From Flavobacterium psychraerolatum (GTDB taxonomy: Bacteria > Bacteroidota > Bacteroidia > Flavobacteriales > Flavobacteriaceae), in NCBI RefSeq assembly GCF_025960985.1, contig NZ_JAOQMX010000027.1, positions 1 through 62,833 on the forward strand: a stretch of DNA of 62,833 bases. Reading direction: 5' to 3'. The translations under genes were made by a program, and so were the position numbers. This document shows positions 45,528 to 54,645 of this stretch, in pieces. The notes under the pieces are model-generated. The model had not been told where the DNA came from. It did no database searches and was given only the letters and a program-made list of their open reading frames with translations. Numbering within the stretch: position 1 is the stretch's first letter; every line of letters starts with the position of its first letter.

Positions 45528-46676
45528 ATGTGCACTTTCAATAAAATAAAAGTATTTTTTACTTTTCTTACAATTATAGCCACTCATTCTATTTATAGTC
45601 AATCTGGTATTTTTAAGGTTACACTTGATGCTGGACACGGTGCTCATGATTTTGGAGCAGTTTATAATGGACATGTTGAAAAGAATATTGCCTTGGCGAT
45701 TGTATTGAAGGTTGGTAAAATGCTAGAAGCATATCCCAAAATAGATGTAAATTATACTCGTAAAACAGATGTTTTTATTGATTTAGTCGAAAGAGCCAAT
45801 ATAGCAAACAGAGATAACGCAAGCATATTTGTCTCTATTCATTGTAATGCGAATAAAAATACTTCTGCAGATGGAACGGAAACTTATGTAATGGGTATGA
45901 ATAAAATTGCATCCAATCTAGAAGCTGCCAAAAAAGAGAACTCTGTTATCACATTAGAAAAGGATTATAAAAGAAAATACGAAGGGTTTGATCCTAATTC
46001 TCCTGAAACTATGATTGGTATGAAGCTGATGCAAGAGGAATATCTTGAAAATAGTATATCATTAGCTAGTAAAGTTGAAGATGAATTTGAGAAGCTTGGG
46101 AAGAAAATAAGAGGAGGAGGAGTCAAACAAGCTCCTTTTATGGTTCTACACAAAGCTTACATGCCTAGAATATTAATTGAAACTGGTTTTATTTCAAACC
46201 CTGTTGAAGGAAGTTTATTAGATTCAGAAAAAGGACAGTTAGAGGTTGCACGAGCAATTACTAATGCTATTATGCGTTATAAAAATGAATATTATGGTTC
46301 GGGTAATGAAACGATTGAAATAGCAAAACCAACACCAAAACCAGTAGCCAAAGATACTTCAGTCCCAGCGAGAAGCACTGTAGATTCTGTAAAAGCAATT
46401 GTTGCTGCTACACAATCTAATTCTGATGCCGTTTTCAAAATTCAAATTACAGCTATCAGTAAAAAGTTAGCATTAACACGAAAGAATTTTAAAGGTTTAA
46501 ATAATCTATCTGTTGATTATGATAAAAATTTATACCGCTACATGTACGGAAAGACTTCAGATTATAATGAAGCTAAAAAATTATTGGAGGAAGCAAAAGC
46601 TAAAGGATATCAATATGCTTTTATAACCGCTTTTGTTGGTGGAAAAAAAGTGAGTGTGCAAGATGCTATCAAATAA
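45528..46676 (+). CDS. N-acetylmuramoyl-L-alanine amidase with SPOR-like C-terminus
   Basis: A 382-residue periplasmic peptidoglycan amidase (amidase_3, AmiC type). Signal peptide ending near SIYSQ. Zinc ligands and catalytic residues fit the family: LDAGHGAHDFGAVYNG (His), NHVE-like GHVEKNIALAI (Glu), VSIHCNANKN (His) and RILIETGFISN (catalytic Glu). Residues about 305-382 (VFKIQITAISKKLAL, NLYRYMYGKTSDYNEAKKLL, YAFITAFVGGKKV) look like a SPOR domain binding denuded septal peptidoglycan. A 50-base gap separates it from the MlaD-like gene, probably one operon. Confidence 0.9.
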   Translation: MCTFNKIKVFFTFLTIIATHSIYSQSGIFKVTLDAGHGAHDFGAVYNGHVEKNIALAIVLKVGKMLEAYPKIDVNYTRKTDVFIDLVERANIANRDNASIFVSIHCNANKNTSADGTETYVMGMNKIASNLEAAKKENSVITLEKDYKRKYEGFDPNSPETMIGMKLMQEEYLENSISLASKVEDEFEKLGKKIRGGGVKQAPFMVLHKAYMPRILIETGFISNPVEGSLLDSEKGQLEVARAITNAIMRYKNEYYGSGNETIEIAKPTPKPVAKDTSVPARSTVDSVKAIVAATQSNSDAVFKIQITAISKKLALTRKNFKGLNNLSVDYDKNLYRYMYGKTSDYNEAKKLLEEAKAKGYQYAFITAFVGGKKVSVQDAIK

Positions 46677-46725
46677 CATTAGGTTATGAAATTTTTATAT
46701 TAAATTTGTAATAAATACATATATT

Positions 46726-47694
46726 TTGAAATTATCAAGAGAAATTAAAACGGCAATATTAGTAATTGCATCTATATTATTATTTATTTGGGGATACAGT
46801 TTTTTAAAAGGGAGAGATTTATTCTCTAATTATAAAACATTCTATGTTGAGTATGATAATGTAGAAGGTTTAGCACCATCTGCACCTATTACTTTAAATG
46901 GTTTGGTGATCGGTAAATTGAACGGTATCACAATCAGTGAAACTACTGGTAAATTATTGGTGCAGCTTCGAATTAAAACAGATTTCCCTATTTCCAAATC
47001 TAGTGCAGCTATCATTTATGAACCTGGATTTATTGGAGGTAAACAAATTGCTATTGAACCTAACTTTGACGACAAAACCTTGGCTGTAACGGGTGATAGA
47101 CTGAGTGGAAAAGTACGCAAAGGTCTTACTCAAAAACTAGGTGATCAATTGGAACCTCTACAAGCAAAAGTTGAAAAACTGATAAGTAATGCAGATCAAT
47201 TAATTTCGGGTATTAATAATGTACTAGATCAAAAAACACAACAAGATTTAAAGAAAAGTTTAGCAGAGTTAAGTCAAACTATGGAACAATTTCATAAAGC
47301 ATCTGCTAATGTAAATACGATTCTGGATGATAATAAAGTTCAGATAAAAGGTATGGTAACTAATTTTAATAAGGTTTCTGGTAATTTTTCTAAAATTTCA
47401 GATTCGATTAATAAAGCTAACATAGGTAGAACGATTAGAAATCTAAATGCTACCTTAGGCAAAGTTAATGGAATTGTGGCCGGTATGGAATCGGGTAAAG
47501 GGACAATGGGTAAATTATTGAATGATGATGTATTATACAATAATTTTAGTAAAACCTCAAAAGAATTAGAATTATTACTTCAAGATTTAAGGTTGAATCC
47601 AACTCGTTATGTAAATGTATCTCTTTTTGGGAAAAAGAATAAGCCATATGTTGCACCACCTGTAAACGATACACTTTCCAAAAATAAAAAATAA
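46726..47694 (+). CDS. MlaD/MCE-family lipid-transport substrate-binding protein
   Basis: A 322-residue protein anchored by one N-terminal helix (KTAILVIASILLFIWGYSFL). The MCE domain (about 38-115: FYVEYDNVEGLAPSAPITLNGLVIGKL, IIYEPGFIGGKQIAIEP) is followed by a long helical region (about 130-290) with heptad-like repeats, and a short tail. Members pass phospholipids between membranes. It starts with TTG at 46726, the first normal start codon; TAAATTTG at 46701-46708 may be a -7 box, though no TTG -33 box is seen. No permease or ATPase of the Mla type is adjacent. Ends 4 bases before the next gene. Confidence 0.87.
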   Translation: MKLSREIKTAILVIASILLFIWGYSFLKGRDLFSNYKTFYVEYDNVEGLAPSAPITLNGLVIGKLNGITISETTGKLLVQLRIKTDFPISKSSAAIIYEPGFIGGKQIAIEPNFDDKTLAVTGDRLSGKVRKGLTQKLGDQLEPLQAKVEKLISNADQLISGINNVLDQKTQQDLKKSLAELSQTMEQFHKASANVNTILDDNKVQIKGMVTNFNKVSGNFSKISDSINKANIGRTIRNLNATLGKVNGIVAGMESGKGTMGKLLNDDVLYNNFSKTSKELELLLQDLRLNPTRYVNVSLFGKKNKPYVAPPVNDTLSKNKK

Positions 47695-47698
47695 TATT

Positions 47699-49006
47699 AT
47701 GGATTATTTAGATAACTTGTTCTTTGCGATTTTATTAATTTGTGGTTTTGGTTATTTTTTTATGAATATAAAAAAGATAAACCGTAACATCAATTTAGGT
47801 ATTGCTATTGATCGAAAAGACAATCCGCAAGCACGTTGGAAGAACATGGCCATGATTGCACTAGGGCAATCCAAAATGGTTAAAAGGCCTGTTGCAGGAA
47901 TTCTTCATATCATTGTTTATGTTGGTTTTGTAATTATCAATATCGAATTATTAGAAATAATTATTGATGGACTTTTTGGTACACATAGGATTTTCTCTTC
48001 GATGGGAGCACTTTATGGTGTTTTAATCGGTTCGTTTGAGATATTGGCTTTATTAGTCTTAGTGGCTGTTATTATTTTTTGGATTCGTCGAAATGTTATT
48101 AAAATTAAACGATTCATAAATCCAGATTTAAAGGGCTTTCCAAAAAATGATGGAAATTATATCTTATATTTCGAAATGGTCTTGATGACTTTATTTTTGC
48201 TGATGAATGCAACTGATACTCATTTTCAAGGAAGTAATTCAGGGAATTTGATTTCACAGTTTATAGCACCGCTCTTTTCTAATATGTCAGCAAGTTCTCT
48301 TGAAATCATCGAAAGAAGTGCGTGGTGGTTACACATCTCTGGAATTTTGGTTTTTTTGAATTATCTTTATTTCTCAAAACACCTTCATATTCTACTAGCT
48401 TTTCCAAACACTTATTTTGCAGACTTAAATCCATTGGGACAATTAAGTAATTTGGAGGCAGTAACCAAAGAAGTGAAATTGATGATGGATCCAACAGCAG
48501 ATCCGTTTGCAGCTGCTGCTCCAGCAGAGGGAGAAGTACCAGCCAAATTTGGTGCGAGTGACGTACAGGACTTAAATTGGGTACAATTGTTAAATGCATA
48601 TACCTGTACTGAATGTGGTCGTTGTACATCGGTTTGTCCAGCCAATCTTACTGGTAAAAAATTGTCTCCACGTAAAATTATGATGGATACTAGAGATAGA
48701 TTGGAAGAAGTAGGTAAAAATATCGACGCCAATAAAGGTCTTTTTATTCCAGATAATAAAACTTTATTAAACGACTACATCACTCCAGAAGAATTATGGG
48801 CTTGTACTTCTTGTAATGCTTGCGTAGAAGAATGTCCAGTAAATATTAGTCCACTTTCTATTATTATTGATATGCGTCGTTACTTGGTAATGGAACAAAG
48901 TGCTGCTCCAATGCCTATTAATGCTATGATGACCAATGTAGAAAATAATGGTGCACCATGGCAGTACAATCAACAAGATCGTCTGAACTGGAAAAACGAA
49001 AATTAG
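47699..49006 (+). CDS. Membrane-bound 4Fe-4S electron-transfer protein (HdrC/GlpC-like fusion)
   Basis: A 435-residue protein. The N-terminal half has about five membrane helices (FFAILLICGFGYFFMNI, GILHIIVYVGFVIINI, IGSFEILALLVLVAVIIFW, YFEMVLMTLFLLMNA, WWLHISGILVFLNYLYF). The C-terminal half has two [4Fe-4S] motifs, CTECGRCTSVCP and CTSCNACVEECP. The layout matches quinone-linked subunits in heterodisulfide-reductase-like complexes. The next plus-strand gene encodes a CCG-domain protein, the usual HdrB/GlpC-type partner, so they probably form one complex. Substrate unknown. Confidence 0.88.
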   Translation: MDYLDNLFFAILLICGFGYFFMNIKKINRNINLGIAIDRKDNPQARWKNMAMIALGQSKMVKRPVAGILHIIVYVGFVIINIELLEIIIDGLFGTHRIFSSMGALYGVLIGSFEILALLVLVAVIIFWIRRNVIKIKRFINPDLKGFPKNDGNYILYFEMVLMTLFLLMNATDTHFQGSNSGNLISQFIAPLFSNMSASSLEIIERSAWWLHISGILVFLNYLYFSKHLHILLAFPNTYFADLNPLGQLSNLEAVTKEVKLMMDPTADPFAAAAPAEGEVPAKFGASDVQDLNWVQLLNAYTCTECGRCTSVCPANLTGKKLSPRKIMMDTRDRLEEVGKNIDANKGLFIPDNKTLLNDYITPEELWACTSCNACVEECPVNISPLSIIIDMRRYLVMEQSAAPMPINAMMTNVENNGAPWQYNQQDRLNWKNEN

Positions 49007-49151
49007 AAAAATTTATAGTTTTTTGAATAAAAAATAAAAAGTGTTTCAATAGTATTCTGTAGCGGAAGTCTATTTTTTTAAAAAGCAAACACTTAGTATC
49101 AAAATAATCATAGTGATTCCTTAAAGGGTTGAACAATATAAAAAAAGTAAC

Positions 49152-49943
49152 ATGTCTGAAAATTTAATCGTCCCTACAATGGCAGAAATGCTAGCACAAG
49201 GAAAACAACCAGAAGTTTTGTTTTGGGTAGGGTGTGCAGGAAGTTTTGATGATAGAGCCAAAAAAATTACTAAAGCTTTTGTACGTATTCTGAATCGTGC
49301 AAATGTTCCTTTTGCCGTTTTGGGTACGGAAGAAAGCTGCACTGGTGACCCAGCAAAAAGAGCAGGGAATGAGTTTTTATTTCAAATGCAAGCGATGATG
49401 AACATTGAGGTTCTGAATGCCTATGAAGCAAAAAAAATCGTTACGGCTTGTCCACACTGTTTTAATACCTTGAAGAATGAATATCCCGAACTGGGGGGGG
49501 AATACGAAGTAGTACATCATACTGAGTTCTTGAAATCATTGCTAGACGATGGAAGATTAACCATTGAGGGAGGACAATTTAAAGGAAAAAGAATTACTTT
49601 TCATGATCCTTGCTATCTTGGTAGAGCTAATAAAGTATACGAAGCTCCAAGAGAATTAATTGAGAAATTAGATTCTGAGCTAGTTGAAATGAAAAGATCT
49701 CGTGCTAATGGTCTATGTTGTGGTGCAGGTGGAGCGCAAATGTTTAAAGATGCTGAGCCAGGTAATAAAGAAGTAAATGTTTTAAGAACAGAAGATGCAC
49801 TTGAAACAACTCCAGAAATCATTGCAACGGGTTGTCCATTTTGCAATACCATGATGACTGACGGAATCAAAAATAAGGAGAAAGAAGGTGATGTTAAAGT
49901 AATGGACATCGCTGAGTTGATTGCCAATGCGCAGGATTTGTAA
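49152..49943 (+). CDS. CCG-domain Fe-S protein (HdrB/LutA/GlpC-like)
   Basis: A 263-residue soluble protein with two cysteine-rich CCG domains. Visible motifs: WVGCAGSFDD (first domain start), TACPHCFNTL, HDPCYLGR, LCCGAGG (CCG core) and GCPFCNTMM. Such domains bind a non-cubane [4Fe-4S] cluster as in heterodisulfide reductase HdrB. It begins 145 bases after the membrane Fe-S protein gene. Function is redox transfer; the exact electron donor and acceptor are unknown. Confidence 0.9.
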   Translation: MSENLIVPTMAEMLAQGKQPEVLFWVGCAGSFDDRAKKITKAFVRILNRANVPFAVLGTEESCTGDPAKRAGNEFLFQMQAMMNIEVLNAYEAKKIVTACPHCFNTLKNEYPELGGEYEVVHHTEFLKSLLDDGRLTIEGGQFKGKRITFHDPCYLGRANKVYEAPRELIEKLDSELVEMKRSRANGLCCGAGGAQMFKDAEPGNKEVNVLRTEDALETTPEIIATGCPFCNTMMTDGIKNKEKEGDVKVMDIAELIANAQDL

Positions 49944-50046
49944 GATAAATTTCAAAATGTCTTAAGTCAAAAATTGATAATAAGTAAAATATTCTTAACT
50001 CCATAATTTTAATTATAGGTTAAGTTTAAAATAAAATAAAAATACC

Positions 50047-50529
50047 ATGTACGTACCTTTTGAAAATTTACCCGAAGAATCGAGAATTTGGATTTACCAA
50101 TCCAATAGAAAATTTTCGGATGTGGAGATGGCTGATATTGAAAGAGATTTAAAAGTTTTCTTAGAAAGCTGGGCTGCTCACGGTACTAGTTTAGAATCTT
50201 CGTACCAATTGAAGTACAATAGATTTATCATCTTGGCAGTAAACCAGGATGTTCAAGCTGCAACGGGTTGTTCTATTGATTCATCCGTAGAATTTATCCA
50301 ATCGTTGGAACAAAAATATAGTGTTGATTTGTTAGACAAAATGAATGTTACCTTCAAACAAGGTGAACATATTGCACACAAACCACTTATTGACTTTAAA
50401 AAAATGGTCAAAGACAAGTCAGTTACAGAGAATACAATTGTTTTTAATAATTTAATCAATAACGTACAAGAATTCAATGAGTCTTGGGAGGTTGAAGCTG
50501 CAGACAGCTGGCACAGTCGTTTCTTTTAA
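50047..50529 (+). CDS. Conserved flavobacterial protein of unknown function
   Basis: A 160-residue soluble protein starting MYVPFENLPEESRIWIYQSN and rich in acid and aromatic residues. Homologs are often labelled ABC transporter ATPase, but no Walker A (GxxxxGKS/T) or LSGG motif is present here, so that label looks unjustified. NQDVQAATGCSIDSSV and AHKPLIDFKKM are the most distinctive stretches. It lies 103 bases after the CCG-domain gene, and may share its transcript; a terminator follows. Confidence 0.75.
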   Translation: MYVPFENLPEESRIWIYQSNRKFSDVEMADIERDLKVFLESWAAHGTSLESSYQLKYNRFIILAVNQDVQAATGCSIDSSVEFIQSLEQKYSVDLLDKMNVTFKQGEHIAHKPLIDFKKMVKDKSVTENTIVFNNLINNVQEFNESWEVEAADSWHSRFF

Positions 50530-50551
50530 TAAAGAATTGTTACAAAAAGAT

Positions 50552-50580
50552 AAAAGAGGCTCATTGGCCTCTTTTTTTTT
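50552..50580 (+). terminator. Rho-independent terminator
   Basis: Arms AAAAGAGGC and GCCTCTTTT with a 5-base loop and a run of T, 23 bases after the stop codon of 50047-50529. Downstream a perfect CGATAGCTATCG palindrome (50643-50654) is part of a common flavobacterial repeat. Confidence 0.85.
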
Positions 50581-50785
50581 CAGTCAATCCAAGTCGTTGT
50601 TTATGCTTACCATCTTATTTTGGGCGTATAGCTTTGTAATTTCGATAGCTATCGGGAATGCGTCACGTTATCCGTTACAAGTTCTCAACAAATTCTGGTA
50701 CCGCTTCACTTGTTTTTGGGATTTTCAATTCTATCATTCATGCAAACTTGTACTATCTCACTTCATAATTCCATATACCTTCAAA

Positions 50786-51298
50786 TTATGAATTATAAGC
50801 TCCCGAAGAATACGTTAATTCGTAGCTATGTGTATAAACTTCAAATACAATTCCAAATGGATCTTGTACATAACACATTCTGTAAGGTTTGTCATTAGGG
50901 TAGTATTCTCTAATTGGCATTCTCTGTTTTCCACCATGAGCCACTATTTTTTCTATCAAAGCTTCAATTTCTGGATCTTGAATACAGAAATGGAAAAGTC
51001 CTGTGTTGAACGGGCTAAATTCGGGAGCTTCTTTTTTTCCATTCGGAAATGAAAACAATTCAATTCCTATTCCATCTGAAGTGGATAAATGTGCAATTTC
51101 AAATTCTTCCCAATCATCACCAAATACATCAATACACATTTGGCCAATGGCAGTTTCTTTCTCTTTCAATACTTTTGATGGTTCCATGATTACATACCAT
51201 CCCATTACTTCAGAATAAAATTGTACTGCTTGTTTGATATCTGGGACTGTAAGTCCGATATGTGAAAATGATTTTGGATAGGTGTTATTTGTTTTCAT
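50786..51298 (-). CDS. VOC-superfamily (glyoxalase-like) protein
   Basis: A 170-residue protein of the vicinal-oxygen-chelate fold: two beta-alpha-beta-beta-beta units with SFSHIGLTVPDIKQAVQFYSEVMGW opening the first and TGLFHFCIQDPEIEALIEKI the second. Metal ligands may be H and E residues at HIGLT, HFCI and FEVYTHS (end). Starts at ATG 51298; an ATG seven codons upstream is unlikely. It is divergent from an HxlR regulator, so the pair is likely a small redox- or aldehyde-responsive unit. Reaction unknown. Confidence 0.82.
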   Translation of the reverse strand: MKTNNTYPKSFSHIGLTVPDIKQAVQFYSEVMGWYVIMEPSKVLKEKETAIGQMCIDVFGDDWEEFEIAHLSTSDGIGIELFSFPNGKKEAPEFSPFNTGLFHFCIQDPEIEALIEKIVAHGGKQRMPIREYYPNDKPYRMCYVQDPFGIVFEVYTHSYELTYSSGAYNS

Positions 51299-51419
51299 AT
51301 TTCTTCTTTTTGAATACAAAATTAGATTATATTAGCCTTATTGGCAATAACTTACCCAAAAGTGATATAGTAACCTAAAGGAGTAAAATGCTGTTTATCA
51401 ATAAGTAATAGTTTAAAAT

Positions 51420-51737
51420 ATGAGCGAAATAAAATATTGTCCACTTAATTATACCATGAATTTAATTGGAACAAAATGGAAACCACTTATATTATTTCAT
51501 TTATTAGAGGGCGGACTTCGTTCTGGTATTTTGCAAAAAAAGATTGATGGGATATCAAACAAAATGTTCACGCAAACCGTAATAGAATTAGAAGCTGATA
51601 GCTTAGTCAAAAGGATTGTGTATCCTGTAGTACCGCCGAGAGTAGAATATGAATTGACAGAAAAAGGAAAATCATTGGAAGCTATTTTAAGAAGTTTAGA
51701 TCAATGGGGTATTGAACAAAGCGAACAAAATTCGTAG
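51420..51737 (+). CDS. HxlR-family winged-helix regulator
   Basis: A 105-residue HxlR-type regulator. Cys near the N-terminus (KYCPLNYTMNLIGTKWKPLI), the winged helix GGLRSGILQKKIDGISNKMFTQTVIELEADSLVKR, and the wing VPPRVEYELTEKGKSL are plain. It probably controls the divergent VOC gene; the 120 bases between should hold its operator. HxlR members sense aldehydes, quinones or thiol stress, often through the N-terminal Cys. Confidence 0.9.
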   Translation: MSEIKYCPLNYTMNLIGTKWKPLILFHLLEGGLRSGILQKKIDGISNKMFTQTVIELEADSLVKRIVYPVVPPRVEYELTEKGKSLEAILRSLDQWGIEQSEQNS

Positions 51738-52090
51738 AACTGATCAATACGTACAAAGTGGATGTGCTTATTAAAAACAATAACTGTTGATACTGTAATG
51801 AAACAGTTTGTGTATGGGTAATTTTTACCCAAGAAGAATTATGGATTTTCTGATCATCTTAATCCTAAACGATAAGATTCTAGCTAGTTATGTTTCGATA
51901 CGTTAATAAACCATATTTTAAGTAGGATCTTTAATCATTCAAATTTTAGTAAATGTAAAAGTGGGTAATTTTTATACAGTTCATTAAGTATTGTTTTTTA
52001 TAATCACTTGTAATTGTGTTAGTTAAGGAATAGGCACATGTATTGCTATTTGTTTATCGAAAATAAGTATAAGATAAAAACTAGCGCTAT
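51738..52090. other. Spacer before the glycosyltransferase gene
   Basis: 353 AT-rich bases without a gene. TGGGTAA-TTT-TTACCCA (51815-51831) is a small hairpin, and GGGTAATTTTTA recurs at about 51963, so two copies may be regulator sites. Confidence 0.4.
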
Positions 52091-53500
52091 ATGAAAACAC
52101 AAGATGTAAAATTTACAGATAATTCGATCCTTTCGAATGATGTACAAAACAATGTAAAGGTTCCACAAGATAATTCAAAAATAACAAGTCAAATAGTATT
52201 GCTTTCGACTATGTTATTGTTAATCAGTGGTGCAACTGTAGTTTATAATTTGCAACCTGAATTTTACGATTTTAATGAAAGCCGTCTTAATTCACCTATT
52301 GGTTTTGCTTTTTTGGCGGTTACCTTAGCAATTGCTGCTTTCAAGCTTTCTTTTTTAGTGTATAATATCTATTTGTATTTTACTTATAAACCTATTGAAT
52401 CTGTAAGTGATGATGAATTGCCAACTATTACAGTTATAGTTCCAGCATACAATGAAGGTAATTTGGTTTATTCGACTTTGTTGAGCATTGCTAATAGTGA
52501 TTATCCACAACATAAATTGGAGATTCTTGCTATTGATGACGGAAGTAAAGATGATACTTGGTTTTGGATGAAGAAAGCAAAAATGGAACTTGGAGACCGC
52601 GTAGTGGCCTTACAACAACCAAAAAATGCAGGAAAGAGACAAGCATTGTACCGTGGTTTTAATTTAGGTACAGGTGCTGTATTTGTAACCATTGATAGTG
52701 ATTCGATTATAGAAAAAAATACGTTGCGTAATTTAGTTAGTCCGTTTGTAGTAGATAAAGAATGTGGTGCGGTTGCGGGTAATGTGAGAGTTTTAAATAA
52801 CGAAAAAGCGATATTGCCAAAAATGCTGAATGTAAGTTTTGTGATGAGTTTTGAATTTGTTCGCTCAGCAGAGAGTCAATTAGGGAGTGTTTTATGCACA
52901 CCTGGTGCACTTGCTGCCTACAAAAGAGAAGAAGTTTTTGCTTGTTTACCAAATTGGATTCATCAAGAATTTATGGGTAGACCTTCAGATATTGGCGAAG
53001 ATCGCGCAATGACCAATATGATTTTGAAACAAGGTAAAAAAGTACTTTTTCAACGCAATGCCATCGTACTTACTGATGTTCCAGAGCAATACAAAGGATT
53101 ATATAAAATGTTTATTCGTTGGGGTAGAAGTAATGTTCGTGAAAATTTAGCCATGTCACAATTTGTCTTCAAAAATTTTAAAAAAGGAAATAAAGTAGGA
53201 ACAAGATTATTATTTTTAAATCAGTTCTTAACTATTGTAATGACATATCCATTTATAATTTTTATGTTGTACTTTATAGTTGTTCATCCAATATTGTTTT
53301 TGAGTTCAACTTTGTTGGGAATATTGATTGTATCTAGTTTTCCAGTTTTGTTTTATGCTAAAAAATATAGCGCATCAGAGTCACTATGGGCTTATGCTTA
53401 TAGTGTTTTATATACTTTTGGATTGTTCTGGATTTCCCCGTATGCTATTGCAACCGCTGGTAAAAGTGGTTGGTTGACTAGAGAAATTGCTGTAAAATAA
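52091..53500 (+). CDS. Membrane glycosyltransferase, family GT2 (processive type)
   Basis: A 469-residue GT2 enzyme of the cellulose/hyaluronan/PNAG-synthase type, building a polysaccharide at the inner membrane. Two N-terminal helices (VLLSTMLLLISGATVVYNL, FAFLAVTLAIAAFKLSFLVYNI) precede the catalytic domain: TVIVPAYNEG, DDGSKDDT (first Asp), TIDSDS (DxD), DIGEDRA (third Asp) and R-W-G-R-S-N, near the usual Q/RxxRW site. Two or three C-terminal helices follow (FLTIVMTYPFIIFMLYFIV, FLSSTLLGILIVSSFPVLFYA). No PilZ domain. Polymer is unknown. Confidence 0.88.
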   Translation: MKTQDVKFTDNSILSNDVQNNVKVPQDNSKITSQIVLLSTMLLLISGATVVYNLQPEFYDFNESRLNSPIGFAFLAVTLAIAAFKLSFLVYNIYLYFTYKPIESVSDDELPTITVIVPAYNEGNLVYSTLLSIANSDYPQHKLEILAIDDGSKDDTWFWMKKAKMELGDRVVALQQPKNAGKRQALYRGFNLGTGAVFVTIDSDSIIEKNTLRNLVSPFVVDKECGAVAGNVRVLNNEKAILPKMLNVSFVMSFEFVRSAESQLGSVLCTPGALAAYKREEVFACLPNWIHQEFMGRPSDIGEDRAMTNMILKQGKKVLFQRNAIVLTDVPEQYKGLYKMFIRWGRSNVRENLAMSQFVFKNFKKGNKVGTRLLFLNQFLTIVMTYPFIIFMLYFIVVHPILFLSSTLLGILIVSSFPVLFYAKKYSASESLWAYAYSVLYTFGLFWISPYAIATAGKSGWLTREIAVK

Positions 53501-53520
53501 AATAAATTCAAGTAATAATA

Positions 53521-53545
53521 GAAAAGCCACTGTACTAGTGGCTTT
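53521..53545 (+). terminator. Terminator of the glycosyltransferase gene
   Basis: Arms AAAAGCCACT and AGTGGCTTTT around a short loop, with T-rich sequence following; 20 bases after the stop codon. Confidence 0.8.
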
Positions 53546-53623
53546 TTCTGTTTTTTATCATCGTGGATTGCATGTCTAACCTCAATTAGGATAGTTTAAT
53601 TAAATGTGCAAGGTTATTATTAA

Positions 53624-54391
53624 TTATTCAGCTATTAATTGTTTGATTTCCTTTTCCAGTGAAAGACCGTATTGGTAGCCGTAATCGAATATGGCGTCAA
53701 TTTTTCGAAGACCAAACATGTGAAACTGACTCATGTTAGGTGGTTCGATAAATAAATCACAGTGTTGAATTTTATCTTGTAAGGTATTTCTAAGAAGTAA
53801 ATGTACAGTGCGATCAACGATTGTATTCAAATGTAATTCTTGAATATCTTTTTGAACTGAATTTACCGAGACACCAATTATCTTTTCGCATTTGTGCAAC
53901 AAAGGATCAATTGGAAAATTATCCAAAACACCGCCGTCAATATAAGAGCGTCCTTGATAATGTACCGCTTCAAAGATCATTGGTATGCAGCTCGAAGCCA
54001 TTATTGATTGTGACAAATCGCCTTCTGAAAAATAAGTTATTTCTCCGGCTAATATATCTGTCGCAGCTATGTAGAGCGGAATCTTCAAGTCAGAAAAAGA
54101 ATTGCTAGGGAAGTAGTCATGATAGATTTTTTCAAAGCCTTTCATAGAAAATATGCCTTGTTTTTTTCGAATAGTACGAGAAACATTAAAAAAGTGTCCA
54201 TTTTTTATGATAGAAACAATTTCGTCAATCGCATAACCATGTGCGTAGAAGGCGCCTGCAATGGCACCAGCACTTGTACCTGAAATCACTGATGGCTGAA
54301 TTCCGAAATCTTCCAAAGCTTTCAAAACTCCCAAATGAGCAATTCCCCGAACGCCACCACCCGATAGTACAATTCCTATTTTATATTTCAT
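53624..54391 (-). CDS. Patatin-like phospholipase
   Basis: A 255-residue patatin-family lipid hydrolase. The oxyanion hole GGGVRGIAHLGVLKAL (about 11-26), the nucleophile elbow GTSAG (S near 42) and the catalytic Asp in DGGVLDNFP (about 153-161) form the Ser-Asp dyad. It resembles RssA/YchK-type cytosolic members and ends without a membrane anchor. It stands alone, divergent from bshA. Confidence 0.9.
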   Translation of the reverse strand: MKYKIGIVLSGGGVRGIAHLGVLKALEDFGIQPSVISGTSAGAIAGAFYAHGYAIDEIVSIIKNGHFFNVSRTIRKKQGIFSMKGFEKIYHDYFPSNSFSDLKIPLYIAATDILAGEITYFSEGDLSQSIMASSCIPMIFEAVHYQGRSYIDGGVLDNFPIDPLLHKCEKIIGVSVNSVQKDIQELHLNTIVDRTVHLLLRNTLQDKIQHCDLFIEPPNMSQFHMFGLRKIDAIFDYGYQYGLSLEKEIKQLIAE

Positions 54392-54645
54392 TTGTAATGC
54401 TACTTATTTGAAGTGTAGTAAAAGAGGTTTTATCTTCCAAAAACGAAGTTATAAAAATATTTGTTTTATTGATCGCAATTTGGAAATACTATTTCCAAAC
54501 GAAACTAAATTCGGTTGATTTTTAGCTGCAAAATAGTACTATATTTAAAGATTTTTTATTCAGATTTCATCTTTTAGATTTAACTTAATTTTACCTTTTA
54601 TTGTGTCATTTTTGCTTAATTTGCGGTCTATATTAAAATGAATAG

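Noticed and set aside
50047..50529. ABC transporter ATPase label
   Set aside because: No Walker A, Walker B or signature motif is present in the 160 residues.
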